DNA of 44,898 bases, taken from positions 1 to 44,898 of the IMG/VR virus record IMGVR_UViG_3300012206_000009; one strand, written 5' to 3'. This document shows, piece by piece, positions 15,839 to 24,496 of the stretch. A model generated the notes under the pieces. The model searched no databases. It was not told the origin of the DNA and worked only from the letters and a program-made list of their open reading frames with translations. The DNA is from a virus. The position numbers and the translations under genes are program-made. Position 1 is the first letter of the stretch. Every line of letters begins with the position of its first letter.

Positions 15839-15845
15839 TTCTTTA

Positions 15846-16619
15846 TTATCTCACATAATCCTGTACAGGACGTATAGAAGGTAGGTAATAGCCTTCTGCT
15901 AGCCCTACTGTTGTAATATCTCGTTTAAAAGATGAGTCTGCTACTATTTTATATATCTCAGTAGTACTAAGACCACGGTTAAAAATACGAAAATCATCTA
16001 TAGCACCATTAAAGTCTAGAGTTGTTCCATTATGACCATGTGAGCCGAAGATTGTATCCACTCCAAGCGTGTAGCTTATAGCACCTGTAAAAGATGAAGT
16101 AGCTTTTAAAGCTCCATTAAGATATACTGCTTGCCTACTATTTCCTGGATCTACTACATATGCAGTGTGCTGCCAGCCTGAACCTGCAAGTATTATAGCA
16201 AAAGATGTAGCCTGCCAGTCTACACCGTCATAATAGAAACCTAATAGACTACGAGGTAGTGCACTGTCGTCTGCTCTTAAAGCTACAGAGTCTCCTAGAG
16301 ATATAATCTCTGACCCACTCGTATCTGAAGTTATAAGATTCATCCATGCCATAACAGTTATAGCTTGTGGGTTACCTAATAAACCTGTTGTACGTACTTT
16401 ATCGTCAGTGCCATCAAAAGCTATATGTCCATACCCTCCTGTTCTGGTTGAAATATTCCAACTTGAGGTACTTGTAGGAGGTGAAGCCATGTTTTCTAAT
16501 GTAGACAGTCTACCTTGTGCAAAGTCATATATCCTTGTACCACCCATCCTTTCTGGTAGAGCTTTGTACATGTATATAAGTCCTGCATTATCCTCTATAT
16601 AACGCAGTAGCTCTATCAT
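15846..16619 (-). CDS. LamG/concanavalin-like lectin domain structural protein
   Basis: This encodes 257 residues from the ATG at 16619, which overlaps the upstream stop as ATGA. Residues of about 60-230 are a laminin-G/concanavalin A-like jelly roll: HIAFDGTDDKVRT, ITVMAWMNL, WQHTAYVVDPGNSRQAVYLN, and FNGAIDDFRIFNRGLSTTEI. Such domains bind carbohydrate and are common in phage adhesion proteins. Confidence 0.78.
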   Translation of the reverse strand: MIELLRYIEDNAGLIYMYKALPERMGGTRIYDFAQGRLSTLENMASPPTSTSSWNISTRTGGYGHIAFDGTDDKVRTTGLLGNPQAITVMAWMNLITSDTSGSEIISLGDSVALRADDSALPRSLLGFYYDGVDWQATSFAIILAGSGWQHTAYVVDPGNSRQAVYLNGALKATSSFTGAISYTLGVDTIFGSHGHNGTTLDFNGAIDDFRIFNRGLSTTEIYKIVADSSFKRDITTVGLAEGYYLPSIRPVQDYVR

Positions 16620-17095
16620 GTATATTGATATCTCATAGTCATTAGTTTTAAGGTCCACGTAGAAGCTATTGTTTGTCCACTTCTGTTTAAAATATATGCT
16701 TTGTATAATAAAGGTCGGAGTCTTTGAAAGATAGAGTGAAACCGCATATTAGTACTTCCAGTAGGTGCTTTAGCACATACAAAGTTACCTAGATAAGCTG
16801 GGTATGAAATAAAAGAAGAAGAACCTGTAAGATCTACATCAGAGTAGTTTGTGCCATCTATTGCCGGTACTGCATATAACTCCGCTGCTACTGTACCAGT
16901 AACTATTCCAGTAACAGTAGACCATTGACATACTAGTTCAAAAATAGCTTCTATGTTTTGCACTACTCCTGCTGAGCCTGCATTACGAGCATCGAATGTA
17001 GTAGTAGCTGCTACAGCGGTTCCTGTAGTTAGAGAGCTACCTGAGCTTTCAAGAGTAAATATTGTACCTTCTTTAAGAAAGATATCACCAGCCAT
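16616..17095 (-). CDS. Beta-rich structural protein, 159 aa
   Basis: The protein is Thr, Ser and Ala rich, with strands such as FELVCQWSTVTGIVTGTVAAEL and a C-terminal RPLLYKAYILNRSG. It looks like a small virion protein of jelly-roll type. It is coupled by overlapping start and stop codons to both neighbours. Confidence 0.6.
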   Translation of the reverse strand: MAGDIFLKEGTIFTLESSGSSLTTGTAVAATTTFDARNAGSAGVVQNIEAIFELVCQWSTVTGIVTGTVAAELYAVPAIDGTNYSDVDLTGSSSFISYPAYLGNFVCAKAPTGSTNMRFHSIFQRLRPLLYKAYILNRSGQTIASTWTLKLMTMRYQYT

Positions 17096-17532
17096 TACGA
17101 ATCCAATGCTTGTGAGATGTAGTCAGGATGCACTACTTCACCTGGAGCGGTCAGTTGCTCATATCTACTTCCTAGTCTATTCCTTAATAAAGCAAAGTTA
17201 CTAAGTGTAGCGGTTTTACCTGTGAATATAGATTGTAGAATATTCCTTACAGATGCGTCGCTAAGATCTACTCTAGGCATTGTTAGTACGACTTGTAGCT
17301 CTTGTAACTGTAGACTAGTAAGGTTTATAAAGTCAGTAGCGTTTATGCTACTAAAAAGTAGCATTGTACTCACAGGTTCTCTAGTAAGTTGAATATTTAC
17401 TCTTTGTGCATTTAACATCACTGCAAGAGTTATGTTGTCTCTTGCAGTGATGGGTTGAATAAAAGTAGCGTACCCTTGACCAGTAGGGTCGTTGAGTAAT
17501 TCATTCTTTAGTTGTAGCAGAGTCAAAGGCAT
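17095..17532 (-). CDS. Hypothetical tail-module protein, 145 aa
   Basis: The protein is helical and soluble and begins MPLTLLQLKNELLNDPTGQG. The following YATFIQPITARDNITLAVML and later QSIFTGKTATLSNFALLRN resemble small phage proteins found among fibre genes. It shares one base with the next gene (TAATG). The role is unknown, possibly assembly or tail completion. Confidence 0.65.
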   Translation of the reverse strand: MPLTLLQLKNELLNDPTGQGYATFIQPITARDNITLAVMLNAQRVNIQLTREPVSTMLLFSSINATDFINLTSLQLQELQVVLTMPRVDLSDASVRNILQSIFTGKTATLSNFALLRNRLGSRYEQLTAPGEVVHPDYISQALDS

Positions 17533-17550
17533 AGTATTAACCTAACAGTA

Positions 17551-17877
17551 TTAACCTAACGTTAACTCGTCTCCATTACATGTTACGACTAGTATGTTAG
17601 TAGTCCCTGCATTTGTTTGAACAATTTCAGCAGCTTCTACAGGTTGGTACCAATAGTCATCTCTTATAGAATTAGCTGCTATACTAAACGCATCGTAGAG
17701 ACGTGTACCTGCTGCATCTGTACCTATTGATAACGTAAACGTTACAGCGCTACCGCTAGGATTAGAGATGTGGACGTGACGTATAATAGTTTTAGTAACA
17801 GCTGGTACTGTATATCGAGTAGTAGCAGAGTTAGAGATTTGTAAAGGACCGAATAGACGTTTAGGTGTACGTGCCAT
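17551..17877 (-). CDS. Small conserved-type beta-sandwich virion protein
   Basis: This encodes 108 residues. The pattern RLFGPLQISNSATTRYTVPA, then IIRHVHISNPSG, FTLSIGTDAAGTRLYD and FSIAANSI is a recurrent small phage structural protein of about this length. It is probably a decoration or fibre-associated beta sandwich. The next two upstream genes are of similar size and composition. Confidence 0.7.
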   Translation of the reverse strand: MARTPKRLFGPLQISNSATTRYTVPAVTKTIIRHVHISNPSGSAVTFTLSIGTDAAGTRLYDAFSIAANSIRDDYWYQPVEAAEIVQTNAGTTNILVVTCNGDELTLG

Positions 17878-17886
17878 TTATATACC

Positions 17887-18207
17887 TTACACGTAATAAA
17901 GCCATGTAGTTACTTGACATCCACCAGCGCCAATACCTGCTGAGGTTATATCAAAACAGAGAATTTCATCTGAGACCAACTCTTGAACAGTATCAAAGTT
18001 GAAAGTAACAAGACCTGAGCTAGTCCAGCTCAACGTAGCTAAAACAGAGTTATCACTAGCTCTACGCATTCTTACAGTAAATGTACCATTTGTAAGTGCA
18101 CGTAAGTATGCACTTATTGAATATACATAGATCTCACTTGGTACAAGTATCTGTACTTGATTATCCCCACCAAGTGTCGGAACTGGAGTTGTAGAAGGAA
18201 TAAGCAT
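17887..18207 (-). CDS. Small beta-rich virion protein, 106 aa
   Basis: The strands (VQILVPSEIYVYSISAYLRA; FTVRMRRASDNSVLATLSW; EILCFDITSAG) indicate a jelly-roll-like fold similar in size to 17551..17877. It is probably a fibre or decoration subunit. No catalytic residues are apparent. Confidence 0.65.
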   Translation of the reverse strand: MLIPSTTPVPTLGGDNQVQILVPSEIYVYSISAYLRALTNGTFTVRMRRASDNSVLATLSWTSSGLVTFNFDTVQELVSDEILCFDITSAGIGAGGCQVTTWLYYV

Positions 18208-18210
18208 ATC

Positions 18211-18828
18211 TTACCTTTCAAACCAATACATTGTATATGTAAAGTAAAACTGAGCTGTTGCTGGACCTAATTGACGTGTACGTAATACTATTCCATCTCC
18301 AGCACTTAATTCTAAAGGTGCAGGAAATTCCATAATCCATTCGAAAGGTGCAGTACTAGTACCAGCAGTAGGTGTCACACATTGTGCTATTTCATCAGTA
18401 AATACAACAGAAGCTACTCCAAGTGCAGTGTTACTGTCTCGTATATCTGTAATATCTGTAGCAGTACCTTTCGTAGGGCCAAGGCGTGTAGACGTCCTTG
18501 TAGTACCACCTGTAAGAGTAGCTGTTGTAGTCTTTTGTAATCCAATTATAGATGGTGTACCTGCACTAGCACCAGCTACAGCATTTACCATCATAACACG
18601 CATACGGGTTATATATGCTTTACGTATCGAAGAAGCTGAAAGCCTTGCTGACATAAGAGATGTATCAGTTGCTAATGCTGCTGCTATGAGCCCTGTACCA
18701 CTTCTACCTGCTACACTATACCATCCTCCAGCACTAGCATAGCCAGGAACAGTTTGAAATATCTGTACATTTCTAGCTTCGTCTACATCTGCCACTACGC
18801 CAGCATTACCAGCTAAAAGAATACTCAT
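18211..18828 (-). CDS. Beta-rich structural protein, 205 aa
   Basis: The ATG at 18828 overlaps the collagen-like fibre stop (ATGA), so I prefer it over an upstream TTG. The protein is Ala, Thr and Gly rich. The C-terminal half has strands (PFEWIMEFPAPLELSAGDGI; FYFTYTMYWFER) like fibre-tip or decoration proteins. Its immediate coupling to the collagen-like gene suggests it caps or accompanies that fibre. Confidence 0.6.
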   Translation of the reverse strand: MSILLAGNAGVVADVDEARNVQIFQTVPGYASAGGWYSVAGRSGTGLIAAALATDTSLMSARLSASSIRKAYITRMRVMMVNAVAGASAGTPSIIGLQKTTTATLTGGTTRTSTRLGPTKGTATDITDIRDSNTALGVASVVFTDEIAQCVTPTAGTSTAPFEWIMEFPAPLELSAGDGIVLRTRQLGPATAQFYFTYTMYWFER

Positions 18829-20336
18829 GCCCAAGACCAGCCTATAGTAAATTGTCCATAGATACTCTGTCGCTGTACTATATTACCAAGACTTGTTGTC
18901 TGATTTATCTCTCGTATAGCTGGATAAGCTGTTATATGTCCACGTATTGTAAAAGTTCCATCTGTTTTATACATAGCAGATACATTTAGGCTCTCTATAG
19001 TATGCTCATCTGCTGAATGGTCTGCTGTTGCTACAGGTAAAATATAAGCATTAACTTCACTTGAGGTTATAAATCCTGCTTGTCCTGTTACGTCTACTTC
19101 TGCAAGTGATACACCAGGAAATGCACCGAAGTCTAAAGTTGCTCTACCAGTATTACTACTACCGCTCCCTCCTGTTCCTGCTGGACCTTGAGGACCAGGA
19201 ATAATATACACCATTTCAGGGTCTTCTGCATCTGTACCAGGTGGACCTGGTATACCATTTACTCCTGGAATACCTTGTATACCTTGTATACCTTGAGGTC
19301 CAGGTATATGTAAAGGTTCATTAGCCTCGTCACTATCCATTCCAGGAGGGCCAGATAGACCTTGTACTCCTTGAACTCCTGGAATACCTTGTATACCTGT
19401 AAGACCTGGAATACCAGGAGTAAAGCTTTCTACTCCATCTTCTCCGTCAAGTCCAGGTGGACCTTGTACCCCTGCTACTCCTTGTAGTCCAGTATTTCCT
19501 ATCGGTCCACTAGGACCAGGTACACCAGGTATAAAGTAGGGTTCCTCAGGTTCGATACCGTCTAGTCCTGGAGGACCCTGTAATCCCATAGGACCTGGAG
19601 AACCTCCTCCTCCACCTGTTACCTCTACCCATTCAGGATTATTCGGTACACTCCCAGTCCCTACTTGTGAAAGATACTTACGTGTAGTTGTTATATTAGG
19701 ATCTAGAGGAGCTATTAAGTTATCACTAGGAGAGTATAGTATATTTCCTCTTCTAATCGCTTTTGTTACGAAGAATAGAATGTCATTATTATTTATATCC
19801 TTACCAAAGTTTACACCTGTATCGTCTATAGAGATAACGACTATTGCTAAGTCGTTAGTTATACGTAGTAAAGGAGCTGTGACTTCTCCTGCATTCCAGG
19901 TTCCTGTTTGTATACTGCCTAGGGTAGTGATAGTATTCTGTCCAGGATATACAGGACTTATATCTATAATACCTACCTGTCCACCTTGACCTATTGTAGT
20001 AGAGCCTAGAACATCTATTCTATTATTAGTACCTGCTATATACAACCCCGTAGATGCTGTAAGGTTAAGATCTAGTGTTAGAACCTTAGGGACAACTCCT
20101 CCTGCTATTGTAAAACCTATATCCTGAGCTGTTAGTGCCAAGTTTGATATAACAGTACTAACAGCATTTACAGACTCTACGCTATTTTGAAATTGATTAT
20201 TTAGCGCATTTAAATATGCAAATATAGCTCTTTCATTTCTTGAGAGTATGTTTATTAAGTCTTGTATTTTTATATCTTTTATATATAAGAGAGAATCATA
20301 TGAGTCTAGTCTTGGTGCTGGTAGTAGAGAAGGCAT
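18825..20336 (-). CDS. Collagen-like tail fibre protein
   Basis: This encodes 503 residues. The N-terminal region (1-240) is helical then beta-rich and presumably attaches to the tail. Residues of about 240-400 are Gly-X-Y collagen-like repeats. The repeats are interrupted four times by an acidic element of the form GPPGxD, five to nine acidic residues, then an aromatic or His and xPG. Residues 400-503 form a beta-rich tip ending FTIGWSWA. Phage collagen repeats form trimeric rods. The fibre probably contacts the host. Confidence 0.82.
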   Translation of the reverse strand: MPSLLPAPRLDSYDSLLYIKDIKIQDLINILSRNERAIFAYLNALNNQFQNSVESVNAVSTVISNLALTAQDIGFTIAGGVVPKVLTLDLNLTASTGLYIAGTNNRIDVLGSTTIGQGGQVGIIDISPVYPGQNTITTLGSIQTGTWNAGEVTAPLLRITNDLAIVVISIDDTGVNFGKDINNNDILFFVTKAIRRGNILYSPSDNLIAPLDPNITTTRKYLSQVGTGSVPNNPEWVEVTGGGGGSPGPMGLQGPPGLDGIEPEEPYFIPGVPGPSGPIGNTGLQGVAGVQGPPGLDGEDGVESFTPGIPGLTGIQGIPGVQGVQGLSGPPGMDSDEANEPLHIPGPQGIQGIQGIPGVNGIPGPPGTDAEDPEMVYIIPGPQGPAGTGGSGSSNTGRATLDFGAFPGVSLAEVDVTGQAGFITSSEVNAYILPVATADHSADEHTIESLNVSAMYKTDGTFTIRGHITAYPAIREINQTTSLGNIVQRQSIYGQFTIGWSWA

Positions 20337-20337
20337 T

Positions 20338-20454
20338 TTACTTTTTATTCCTTCTTAAAGATATAGCGCATGCAGAAATACATATATAAAGTATACATAA
20401 ATAGATTACTATAACAATACCAGCTACACCATAGTTAAGGAGACTTTCTAACAT
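20338..20454 (-). CDS. Single-span membrane peptide, 38 aa
   Basis: The ATG at 20454 is preceded by AAAGGAG at good spacing and lies within the end of the upstream tail gene. The stop is one base before the fibre start. Residues 8-31 are hydrophobic (VAGIVIVIYLCILYICISAC) and the end is basic (LRRNKK), fitting an N-out, C-in single span. A holin or lysis role is possible but unproven. Confidence 0.6.
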   Translation of the reverse strand: MLESLLNYGVAGIVIVIYLCILYICISACAISLRRNKK

Positions 20455-22066
20455 ATATCTCTGCTCCTTTATACTCAACCTTCGCACTAGCATCCCATTC
20501 TAGCTTTAATCCTATAAAAGAGCCAGTTTCATTAAAGCCGTGGTATTCATTAGGAAATGTTAGTGAAAGGTCTATTCTATCTGTTTCGACTACATTTCCA
20601 CTTGTTTCTAGAGAGCTGCTTGTAAGGGGAGATAAGTCTACTAAGCCTCGTGTGTTGTCTCTAGTAGTATATAGCTCTATAGTAGGTTTGTATATACCTG
20701 AGTTATCAGGTTTAGATTTTCCTTGTGAAATAGAACCTTGGTCTACTTGAGAGATAGGTTTAAAGATACCAGTAGAGAAAGAACAAGAGAAAGGTCTTGT
20801 AGAGTCTGTATATGTATCTTCGTCTAAGAGATAAGCTTTAGGGGGAAATACATCTGTACTTGTGTCTGGTAGTAGAGATGAAGCTCCAAAGACTACAGGA
20901 GATACTATATCTTTAAATAAGCGTATAGATAGTCCATAAGAAACAGCAAAGGAAGAGGTGCCTATGAAATATGAGAAAGTCGTAATACCTGCTGTAGGGT
21001 ATGGAAGGTCTATGCAAAGCATACCTTTACAAGCTCCACTATCTCCTTTTCTAGGGTACCAGAATGTTATCTCCGATAGCTTATAGTTATAAACACCAAA
21101 TACGTTTTGTTTATAATTCCTGTCTATATCTTTACGCAGAAAAGGCCATAGTCCATCACATATCCATTCTTGAGTACTCCCATCAAACATACCTATACGT
21201 CCTGTAGGTGTCATATAGACATGTTTTCCATTCACATGGACCACTGAGTTAGGACAACATGGTCCTTCATATTCTCCTCTATGTTCAAATCTAAATGCTT
21301 GACTAGAAGGTCCACCTTGAGCTACACCACAGTATATATTACCTTCTTTATATACTACAAAATTTAATACTCCTAAAGGAGCTATAGCTACAAGAGGATC
21401 TGTAGTTTGTGTAAGTATTGCTTGATTAAGTGCAGGCCAGGAAGTAAAGGCTAGGAAACTATCGTTTATAGACTCTGACCATGCTATAGTAAAAGGAGGT
21501 TGGATTACAACTATTCTGTCAAAGGAAATACATATATCACGAGCTATAGGAGCAGGTAGACTACCAGGTTGGACTGTTGGTATTGTTGATAAGGTCTGTA
21601 AGTTAGTAGAGACTGTAAGTTGCTGTACTCCATTTGTGTATAAGAGATATATACTACTACCTTGCTGTAGCATAGCAAGTCTTACGTTGTATAGAGGAGA
21701 ACCTTGTATTACGTAATTACTACCAATACGAGACCAAGTAGTAGCTATATCTCGCTTAGTCCATATATTTTGTAAAGAAGAGGCTATGAGGTATTTGCTA
21801 CCTGAGATGTCGAGGAATTGAATTCCACCTGAGATACGAGTAGTTCTAGATGGATCTGGAACAGCAAAGTCTAGAAATTGAAAGGTGTCTAGATCTAGTA
21901 GACCAGGTCTACTACGTAAGACACCTTCTATAAGAGATGTGTTATTAGAGTCTTGGATTACATCCTCTGGTAACAGATGTGAGGGTAGAGTCTTCCATGT
22001 ACCTTTGTAAGGTGGAAGAAACGTTTTTACATGCTCTGCTGTATGGTCTAGTTGGTATGTTATCAC
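20435..22066 (-). CDS. Large tail protein, beta-propeller-like
   Basis: This encodes 543 residues made almost wholly of strands, with repeated short motifs typical of propellers (GGIQFLDISGSKYLIAS; MLQQGSSIYLLYTNGVQQL; GVLNFVVYKEGNIYCGVAQ; HVNGKHVYMTPTGRIGMFDG). The start overlaps the TM/coiled-coil gene. The layout resembles tail closure or DNA-stabilisation proteins of podoviruses. The family is not certain. Confidence 0.6.
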   Translation of the reverse strand: MITYQLDHTAEHVKTFLPPYKGTWKTLPSHLLPEDVIQDSNNTSLIEGVLRSRPGLLDLDTFQFLDFAVPDPSRTTRISGGIQFLDISGSKYLIASSLQNIWTKRDIATTWSRIGSNYVIQGSPLYNVRLAMLQQGSSIYLLYTNGVQQLTVSTNLQTLSTIPTVQPGSLPAPIARDICISFDRIVVIQPPFTIAWSESINDSFLAFTSWPALNQAILTQTTDPLVAIAPLGVLNFVVYKEGNIYCGVAQGGPSSQAFRFEHRGEYEGPCCPNSVVHVNGKHVYMTPTGRIGMFDGSTQEWICDGLWPFLRKDIDRNYKQNVFGVYNYKLSEITFWYPRKGDSGACKGMLCIDLPYPTAGITTFSYFIGTSSFAVSYGLSIRLFKDIVSPVVFGASSLLPDTSTDVFPPKAYLLDEDTYTDSTRPFSCSFSTGIFKPISQVDQGSISQGKSKPDNSGIYKPTIELYTTRDNTRGLVDLSPLTSSSLETSGNVVETDRIDLSLTFPNEYHGFNETGSFIGLKLEWDASAKVEYKGAEIYVRKSP

Positions 22067-22404
22067 TGTGGTTGTCTTCTATCACTTGCAGTTAGGAGTC
22101 TCTCATACATACTAGCTAACCTACTTTCTATTACTTTTATAACATTCTCTACAGAAGATACTTTATTAGAGAGTTCAGAGTTTTTAATCATAACTTCTAA
22201 CTTATCACCTGACATGAGTTGTACTGAGTTTTCTAAATGCTTAACCTTCTCTACTAAAGTAGCTTCCGTTACTTCTATTGAACCTAATCTAGTGTTTATT
22301 TGTACTATAGTATTAATGAAAAAAGATATACTTAATAAGAACAGGGTGGCAAATATACCCAATAGCCACCAGGATAGTTTACTTCCATTGCTAGATATCT
22401 CCAT
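22063..22404 (-). CDS. N-terminal membrane anchor plus coiled coil, 113 aa
   Basis: One strong TM segment at about residues 11-33 (WWLLGIFATLFLLSISFFI) is followed by a continuous heptad-rich helix (residues 35-105). This is the topology of inner-membrane spanin subunits, but also of some virion or membrane-associated proteins. No matching outer-spanin gene overlaps it, so lysis is only one possibility. Confidence 0.6.
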   Translation of the reverse strand: MEISSNGSKLSWWLLGIFATLFLLSISFFINTIVQINTRLGSIEVTEATLVEKVKHLENSVQLMSGDKLEVMIKNSELSNKVSSVENVIKVIESRLASMYERLLTASDRRQPQ

Positions 22405-22411
22405 TACATAT

Positions 22412-24118
22412 CTACTCTCTATCCTTTAACGATTTCAATACAGCAGAGTTAATAGGACCTACGAGAGAAAGCTGAGTACCTGTGAGATCTTTATAGTCCT
22501 TACTCATATAGCGTTGTGTAGATGCTAGCGTTCTACCTTGTAGTTCTTGCTGGAGCCTACTACCTCTCTGACCAGCAAGTGTTACAAGCTGCTGAGACAT
22601 AGCATCTACTTTATCGTACTTTTGCAAAGTCTCTAATGCTGCTTTACGTATAGACTGTACATCTTTTAAATCTCCTACATTCACTATACTTTCAGTAACA
22701 GCTTTACTTCTGTTTATATTATTTACTTCCTGTACTAGAGACTGCATATTCTGAGACCAAGCGGGAAGGTTTAGATCTTTTTGTGACTGAAAATTTCTAC
22801 TATTAGCCATGCTGTTAGCATTAGCATTACTTCTTCCTACCACTCTATCAACATCTGCTTGAGTAACGTAGTCTTTCCAATCTGGCATTACTTGCTCTAG
22901 GCCTTTGTTTTTCATAATACTACCAGCTTGATTTTGTGTAATAGCTTTAGAGCTTACTAGCGCTTTTATGAACTGAGGATCTTGTGACAGCTGATATGAC
23001 AATACAGTATCTGATGGGTTGGTAATTCCATATCCTTTTCCACGTATACCGTATACTATGTTTTGTGTGTTATGTAAGTCATCTAGGAAGCTTTTGAATA
23101 TTTCATTATACTTACCAGAGGATTCTTCTAAGCTAGATAGCTTGGTTAAGTTACTGCGTAGAGAACTTATATTTCCAGCGAATTCTCTTTTAACATCATC
23201 TCCAGCGTTTAGCTTTACATAGTTTAGCATATCTTGTATTGAAGTATTAAGCTTCTTTTGACCTACGTCTTGAGCAACAGAGCTTATTTCTTTTATGAAT
23301 AAAGCAGGATTCTTCTCTATACTCCCTGATACTTCGTACTTAGACCATACTTTGTTAAAGCCTTCTAACATGTCGTTATGGAGAGATTCTTGTGCTAACG
23401 TATCTTGTTGAGTAGCTTGCTGCATAGATGCAGAAGAGAGCATTTTATTCCAACCTGTCATTGCGTATTGTAAAGCTGTGGTAACACCTCCTACTGTTAG
23501 AGCCTTTTTAGTACTGTCTTGTATAGAAGCATTAGGGTCGAAGAGTTGGTCTAATGCTAAAGTACCTGTAGCGAGACCTATAGGAAGGCCTAAAGCCTTA
23601 AGAGTACCTTGTAATACTACAGGAGCTACTTTTTGCATTACTGTACCAGTAGCTTTACCTAAAGGACCTCCTGCAAACATAAGCATTGTAGCTACTGGAT
23701 CGTTAATAGTATTTCTTACATAATCACCTAAAGCGTTTATCCCTTGTTTGTTCTCTACAGGATTGAATTGTGTATCTACTCCACCTGTAGGAGTCTGTGT
23801 ATTCACACCAGTAGGTGGAGTAAAGCCAGGACCTACCATACCTTGTACAGTAGGATTACTCTGTATACCCTGTATACCTTTAGACATAGGCCCGGCAATA
23901 TATTGGTCATAAATACTTCTTACATGAGAAGCCATATCTCCTAGGCTAGATACATTCCCTGGAGAAACCATAATAGATTTCTCATCTTGTGGATTAAAGC
24001 TCTGCTTTCCAGAGTTTATATACCCTTCTAGAGAATTAAAGGCCTGATCGTCAGAGAAATCGCTACGTGAGTACATACTATATGGAGTACCGTCGTATGT
24101 AAAAGACTTAGTAGGCAT
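22412..24118 (-). CDS. Internal virion/ejection-type protein, 568 aa
   Basis: The protein is mostly helical with Gln, Ser and Asn rich regions. A Gly/Ala-rich hydrophobic region at about residues 145-205 (TMLMFAGGPLGKATG; LGLPIGLATGTLALDQLF) could insert into membranes. Size, composition and location with two similar genes upstream suggest a protein ejected with DNA. No enzymatic motif is seen. Confidence 0.55.
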   Translation of the reverse strand: MPTKSFTYDGTPYSMYSRSDFSDDQAFNSLEGYINSGKQSFNPQDEKSIMVSPGNVSSLGDMASHVRSIYDQYIAGPMSKGIQGIQSNPTVQGMVGPGFTPPTGVNTQTPTGGVDTQFNPVENKQGINALGDYVRNTINDPVATMLMFAGGPLGKATGTVMQKVAPVVLQGTLKALGLPIGLATGTLALDQLFDPNASIQDSTKKALTVGGVTTALQYAMTGWNKMLSSASMQQATQQDTLAQESLHNDMLEGFNKVWSKYEVSGSIEKNPALFIKEISSVAQDVGQKKLNTSIQDMLNYVKLNAGDDVKREFAGNISSLRSNLTKLSSLEESSGKYNEIFKSFLDDLHNTQNIVYGIRGKGYGITNPSDTVLSYQLSQDPQFIKALVSSKAITQNQAGSIMKNKGLEQVMPDWKDYVTQADVDRVVGRSNANANSMANSRNFQSQKDLNLPAWSQNMQSLVQEVNNINRSKAVTESIVNVGDLKDVQSIRKAALETLQKYDKVDAMSQQLVTLAGQRGSRLQQELQGRTLASTQRYMSKDYKDLTGTQLSLVGPINSAVLKSLKDRE

Positions 24119-24148
24119 TTACATTCTGTCCTGTAAGTGGAGTAAAAG

Positions 24149-24160
24149 AGTTCCTATTCA
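24149..24160. repeat. 12-bp direct repeat, left copy
   Basis: AGTTCCTATTCA occurs here and again at 24432-24443, 283 bases away, bracketing most of the only large gap in the late operon. Confidence 0.7.
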
Positions 24161-24246
24161 CCTAATACACTCTTAAACTTATAACTCTGCTCATCTGTAG
24201 GTTGAGGAGTTGTAGAAGGTAATCTAATAGTGTGGACATTCCACAT
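24154..24246 (-). pseudogene. Micro-ORF or C-terminal gene remnant, 30 aa
   Basis: The ATG at 24246 has GCAGGAG upstream and encodes a short peptide with WNVHTIRLPSTTPQP and YKFKSVLGE. The frame is open upstream to a TAA about 14 codons earlier and reads like the C-terminal end of a larger protein, so it may be the remnant of a decayed gene rather than a real small gene. Confidence 0.4.
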
Positions 24247-24380
24247 TACTCCTGCTTCTCTTTTAGTACTAACAACACTGAACAAACCTTAAACAGAAGG
24301 GTACAAATTCAGCTCTACTCCTCATAACCTATTGATATATAACACACAAATATATTTTCTTTGTTCAACGTTTGTTCACC

Positions 24381-24410
24381 TTGACCACTCTACCACCAAT
24401 CCAGTACAAT
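24381..24410 (+). promoter_or_regulatory. Sigma70-type promoter against the late operon
   Basis: TTGACC (24381-24386) and TACAAT (24405-24410) are separated by 18 bases. Transcription would start near 24417, run through the hairpin region and the 33-aa gene at 24497, and then continue antisense into 24599..26644. Upstream are TTTGTTCA repeats (24358 and 24370 region) and CTGAACAAA further left that could be operator half-sites. Confidence 0.7.
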
Positions 24411-24427
24411 TGGCTTCACAATTGGCT
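24406..24427. repeat. Tandem ACAATTGGCT repeat over the start site
   Basis: ACAATTGGCT occurs at 24406-24415 and 24418-24427, 12 bases apart, overlapping the -10 and the predicted start site. It is a plausible repressor or activator operator. Confidence 0.6.
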
Positions 24428-24474
24428 GAACAGTTCCTATTCAGCTTTGGGAATAGGAATCAAAGCTTCAGGGG
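24425..24474 (+). promoter_or_regulatory. Interlocking hairpins in the leader of the membrane micro-gene
   Basis: Stem A pairs 24434-24442 with 24451-24459 (TTCCTATTC with GAATAGGAA). Stem B pairs 24443-24449 with 24461-24467 (AGCTTTG with CAAAGCT). The arms interleave, so they exclude each other or form a strained pseudoknot. GCTGAA (24425-24430) can also pair with TTCAGC (24440-24445). Such mutually exclusive pairing is typical of leader switches. No terminator T-run follows. Confidence 0.5.
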
Positions 24475-24496
24475 TAGATCTTTCTAAAGGAAACAT

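Noticed and set aside
24434-24467. Stable H-type pseudoknot
   Set aside because: The connecting loops are 0-1 base against stems of 9 and 7 bp, which is too short for both stems to form fully. Alternative hairpins are preferred.
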